A DNA stretch of 8,343 nucleotides from the NCBI GenBank assembly GCA_964657885.1, contig CAZZWO010000136.1:1-8343 (forward strand), in the 5' to 3' direction. The translations under genes and the position numbers were made by a program. The stretch comes from BOG-908 sp964657885 (GTDB lineage Bacteria > Pseudomonadota > Alphaproteobacteria > Acetobacterales > Acetobacteraceae). The notes under the pieces are model-generated. The model made no database searches and was not told where the DNA came from. It saw nothing but the letters and a program-made list of their open reading frames with translations. The stretch's first letter is position 1. Each line of letters begins with the position of its first letter. Of the stretch, positions 6,613-8,343 are shown one piece after another.

Positions 6613-7129
6613 CCGCTGCGGCGTTTACCCGGGAACGTTCGATCCGGTGACGAACGGCCATCTGGACATCATCGCCAGGGCGGCCCGGCTGGTGGAACGG
6701 CTGGTGATCGGCGTGGCCGAGAATATCGGCAAGGGACCGCTGTTCGACGCTGACGAGCGCGTGGAGCTGGTGCGGGCGGAATCTGCTGCCATCGCAAAAC
6801 GCACGGGTACCATCATCGAGGTTGTCAGCTTTTCCACGTTGCTGATCAGCTTCGCACGGTCGGAAGGCGCGAGCGTGCTGATCCGTGGCCTGCGTGCGGT
6901 GTCGGACTTCGACTACGAGTTCCAGATGGCGGGCATGAACTACCGGCTCGACCCGGAGATCGAAACGGTGTTCCTGATGGCGAGCGAGCATCACCAGTTC
7001 ATCTCGTCCCGTTTCGTCAAGGAAATCGCCAGACTGGGCGGAGATGTTTCCAGCTTCGTACCCGCGCTGACGTTGCAGCGGACGATTGCACGCGTGAGAA
7101 ACGACAAGGGGGGAACCAAACATGTTTAG
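6605..7129 (+). CDS. coaD: Phosphopantetheine adenylyltransferase (CoaD)
   Basis: A 174-residue PPAT, which transfers AMP from ATP to 4'-phosphopantetheine to give dephospho-CoA, the penultimate step of coenzyme A synthesis in the cytosol. It is a small nucleotidyltransferase-fold enzyme, normally hexameric. Seen: GVYPGTFDPVTNGH with the nucleotidyltransferase T/HxGH motif at 16-19 (catalytic His19), Lys43 in the region that contacts substrate, RGLRAVSDFDYE (94-105), and ISSRFVKE (133-140), the second signature. Length is at the upper end for the family owing to a short tail after about 165. I chose GTG at 6605 because GGAG (6594-6597) lies 7 nt upstream and the protein then begins MADRCGVYPGTF as expected; GTG at 6575 would add ten unrelated residues. 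The start lies inside the last codons of gyrA (8-nt overlap), so translation is probably coupled. The 3' end overlaps the next gene by 8 nt. Confidence 0.96.
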   Translation: MADRCGVYPGTFDPVTNGHLDIIARAARLVERLVIGVAENIGKGPLFDADERVELVRAESAAIAKRTGTIIEVVSFSTLLISFARSEGASVLIRGLRAVSDFDYEFQMAGMNYRLDPEIETVFLMASEHHQFISSRFVKEIARLGGDVSSFVPALTLQRTIARVRNDKGGTKHV

Positions 7130-7697
7130 ACGGACTCTGCTGGCTGCGACTGGCGTTCTTGCGTTGACACTGTCGGCGCGTGCACAGGACGTGCCGCCCG
7201 CTCCGGCGCCGCAGCTTGACCCGCAGAACACCATCTATCTCGACCTGTCGTCCGGGCGTGTCGTGATCAAGCTGCGGCCTGACCTCGCGCCCAAACACGT
7301 GGCCCGCGTCAAGCAGTTGTGCCGCGACGGCTTCTACGACGGGACCCCTTTTCACCGGGTAATCGACGGCTTCATGGCACAAGGGGGTGATCCCACGGGC
7401 ACCGGCGAGGGCGGCAGCAAGTATCCGAACGTTCCAGCCGAGTTCAGCAACAGCGCGCATTTCTTGCGCGGGACCGTGGGCGCTGCGCGATCGCAAGACC
7501 CGGACAGCGCAAACAGCCAGTTCTTCATCATGTTTGCACCAGGCCCAAGCCTGGACGGCAACTACACGATATGGGGCAACGTGGTTTCCGGTATGGAGAA
7601 CGTCGACAAGATCAAACGCGGCAGCCCGGATGATAATGGAAAGGTGGATTCGCCCGACCACATCATCCACATGCGCGTAGCGGCGGATGTGAAGTAG
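7122..7697 (+). CDS. ppiA: Cyclophilin-type peptidyl-prolyl isomerase, secreted
   Basis: A 191-residue cyclophilin that speeds cis-trans isomerisation of Xaa-Pro bonds in exported proteins. The N-terminus is a clear signal peptide: MFRRT, a hydrophobic run (LLAATGVLALTL), then ARA with likely cleavage after Ala21, giving a periplasmic protein. A Pro-rich spacer (24-34) leads into the cyclophilin domain (about 36-188). Catalytic and pocket residues present: Arg79 in FHRV, Phe84, Met85, Gln87 (GFMAQGGD), Gln133, Phe135, Leu144 and Tyr148. The site equal to human cyclophilin A Trp121 is Ser143, so cyclosporin binding should be weak. The ATG at 7122 lies 8 nt after GGGGGG (7108-7113) and overlaps the end of coaD by 8 nt. 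It is followed by a close paralogue without a signal peptide. The symbol reflects location, not proven orthology to E. coli ppiA. Confidence 0.93.
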   Translation: MFRRTLLAATGVLALTLSARAQDVPPAPAPQLDPQNTIYLDLSSGRVVIKLRPDLAPKHVARVKQLCRDGFYDGTPFHRVIDGFMAQGGDPTGTGEGGSKYPNVPAEFSNSAHFLRGTVGAARSQDPDSANSQFFIMFAPGPSLDGNYTIWGNVVSGMENVDKIKRGSPDDNGKVDSPDHIIHMRVAADVK

Positions 7698-7733
7698 CAG
7701 CCAAACCACGCGTCAATTGATAGCGGAGAGCCT

Positions 7734-8225
7734 ATGTCGGACGATCTTGAAAACACCTTGTACCTCGACCTGAAATCCGGGCGAGTGACGATCCAGCTAC
7801 GCCCCGATCTTGCACCGAAGCATGTTGAGCGCGTGAGATTGCTGGCGCGCGAAGGCTTCTATGACAATACGCCGTTTCATCGGGTGATCGAAGGCTTCAT
7901 GGCACAGGGCGGCGACCCGACAGGCGCCGGCACCGGCGGCAGCAAACATCCAAACTTGCCGGCCGAGTTCAGCCGCTCCGCAAAGTTCGTCCGCGGCACC
8001 GTAGGCGCTGCCCGCACCGGCGACCCGAACAGTGCGAACAGCCAGTTCTACATCATGTTCGCGCCAGCGCCGCATCTGGATGGCCAATACACCATCTGGG
8101 GGCAGGTGACCGACGGCATGGACCATGTTGACCAGATCAAGCGGGGCAGCGGCGGCGGGGGAACGGTCAGCAACCCTGACCGGATCGTGAAGGCGACACT
8201 CGCGTCCGATGCACAGGCAACCTGA
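7734..8225 (+). CDS. ppiB: Cyclophilin-type peptidyl-prolyl isomerase, cytoplasmic
   Basis: A 163-residue cyclophilin with no signal peptide (begins MSDDLENTLYLDL), so cytosolic; it catalyses prolyl isomerisation during folding. The fold covers nearly the whole chain. Visible pocket residues are Arg50 (FHRV), Phe55, Met56, Gln58 (GFMAQGGD), Gln104, Leu115 and Tyr119. Tyr106 stands where human cyclophilin A has Phe113, and His114 where it has Trp121, so cyclosporin sensitivity is not expected. Aligned by hand with the gene just upstream, 102 of 134 residues agree (about 76%), so the pair comes from a tandem duplication or a strongly conserved paralogue set. The ATG at 7734 is preceded by GGAGAG (7725-7730). 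The gap to the upstream gene is 36 bp, with no terminator in it, so they are co-transcribed. A strong terminator follows. The symbol is by location only. Confidence 0.93.
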   Translation: MSDDLENTLYLDLKSGRVTIQLRPDLAPKHVERVRLLAREGFYDNTPFHRVIEGFMAQGGDPTGAGTGGSKHPNLPAEFSRSAKFVRGTVGAARTGDPNSANSQFYIMFAPAPHLDGQYTIWGQVTDGMDHVDQIKRGSGGGGTVSNPDRIVKATLASDAQAT

Positions 8226-8231
8226 GTGGCC

Positions 8232-8277
8232 GGCATGGCGGGCGGAAGGGTTGACCTCCGGGCCGCCATGCCCTTTT
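8232..8277 (+). terminator. Rho-independent terminator of the gyrA-coaD-ppi-ppi operon
   Basis: A perfect 10-bp stem, GGCATGGCGG (8232-8241) with CCGCCATGCC (8263-8272), encloses a 21-nt arm that can itself pair as CGG-AGG with CCT-CCG around GTTGA. CTTTT follows directly. It begins 6 nt after the stop of the second cyclophilin. Confidence 0.8.
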
Positions 8278-8280
8278 AAC
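8251..8280 (+). promoter_or_regulatory. Candidate tRNA-Lys promoter nested in the terminator
   Basis: TTGACC (8251-8256, 5/6 match to -35) lies in the apical part of the terminator hairpin. TTTAAC (8275-8280, 4/6 match to -10) covers the end of its T-tract, with an 18-bp spacer. Transcription would start around 8287, one or two bases before the mature tRNA 5' end at 8289. Confidence 0.4.
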
Positions 8281-8288
8281 GGCTGTGA

Positions 8289-8343
8289 GAGCCTGTAGCT
8301 CAGTCGGTAGAGCACGAGACTTTTAATCTTGGGGTCGTGGGTT
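8289..8343 (+). tRNA. tRNA-Lys (anticodon UUU), 3' end cut by window
   Basis: The cloverleaf can be followed up to position 55. Acceptor 5' strand GAGCCTG (8289-8295), TA, D stem GCTC/GAGC (8298-8301 with 8310-8313) with loop AGTCGGTA, A26, anticodon stem CGAGA/TCTTG (8315-8319 with 8327-8331, one G-T pair) and loop CTTTTAA with anticodon TTT at 8322-8324. Variable loop GGGTC, T-stem 5' strand GTGGG (8337-8341), then TT, where the window ends. The acceptor 3' strand cannot be checked. It decodes AAA/AAG lysine codons. Confidence 0.95.

Noticed and set aside
7122..7185. Tat signal on the secreted cyclophilin (FRRTLL)
   Set aside because: The twin arginine is present, but the motif is incomplete and the n-region is very short. 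A Sec-type leader with ARA cleavage explains it better.
8289..8343. tRNA-Lys as an integration (att) site of a genomic island
   Set aside because: The 3' half and downstream sequence are outside the window, and no integrase or partial tRNA repeat is visible inside it.

Overview
The window is GC-rich, densely coding bacterial chromosome. Proteins, gene order and GTG/TTG starts point to an alphaproteobacterium, most likely of the Rhodospirillales/Acetobacteraceae type. This rests on recalled family resemblance (the alphaproteobacterial style of GyrA, UvrA and SSB, and a gyrA-coaD-cyclophilin order), not on a search. It is a housekeeping region. I see no transposase, phage gene, CRISPR array, toxin-antitoxin pair or defence cassette, and no evidence for an undescribed multi-gene system. 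The points of interest are small-scale: intergenic structure, overlapping signals and a few odd residues.

Left part, minus strand (1-2989). The first 709 codons of uvrA (nucleotide excision repair ATPase) read leftward and run off the window start. Upstream of it, also on the minus strand, is a classical short-chain dehydrogenase/reductase (SDR) of unknown substrate. The 87-bp gap between them holds a compact double hairpin that looks like a dispersed intergenic repeat, next to a perfect TATAAT on the uvrA strand. In many bacteria uvrA and ssb are direct divergent neighbours; here the SDR sits between them.

Right part, plus strand (3136-8343). ssb (single-strand DNA-binding protein) is followed after 135 bp by gyrA (DNA gyrase subunit A), which has its own good promoter candidate. 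gyrA overlaps coaD (phosphopantetheine adenylyltransferase) by 8 nt, and coaD overlaps a secreted cyclophilin-type peptidyl-prolyl isomerase by another 8 nt. A second, cytoplasmic cyclophilin follows 36 bp later. The two cyclophilins are about 76% identical over 134 residues (hand count), so they are tandem paralogues directed to different compartments. A strong intrinsic terminator closes this gyrA-coaD-ppi-ppi operon. A tRNA-Lys(UUU) begins 12 nt after the terminator T-tract, and its likely promoter lies inside the terminator hairpin. The tRNA is cut by the window end at the T loop.

Together the genes cover DNA repair and replication (uvrA, ssb, gyrA), coenzyme A synthesis (coaD), protein folding in two compartments (the cyclophilins) and translation (tRNA-Lys). 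No gene-free stretch reaches 300 bp; the longest gap is 146 bp (2990-3135).
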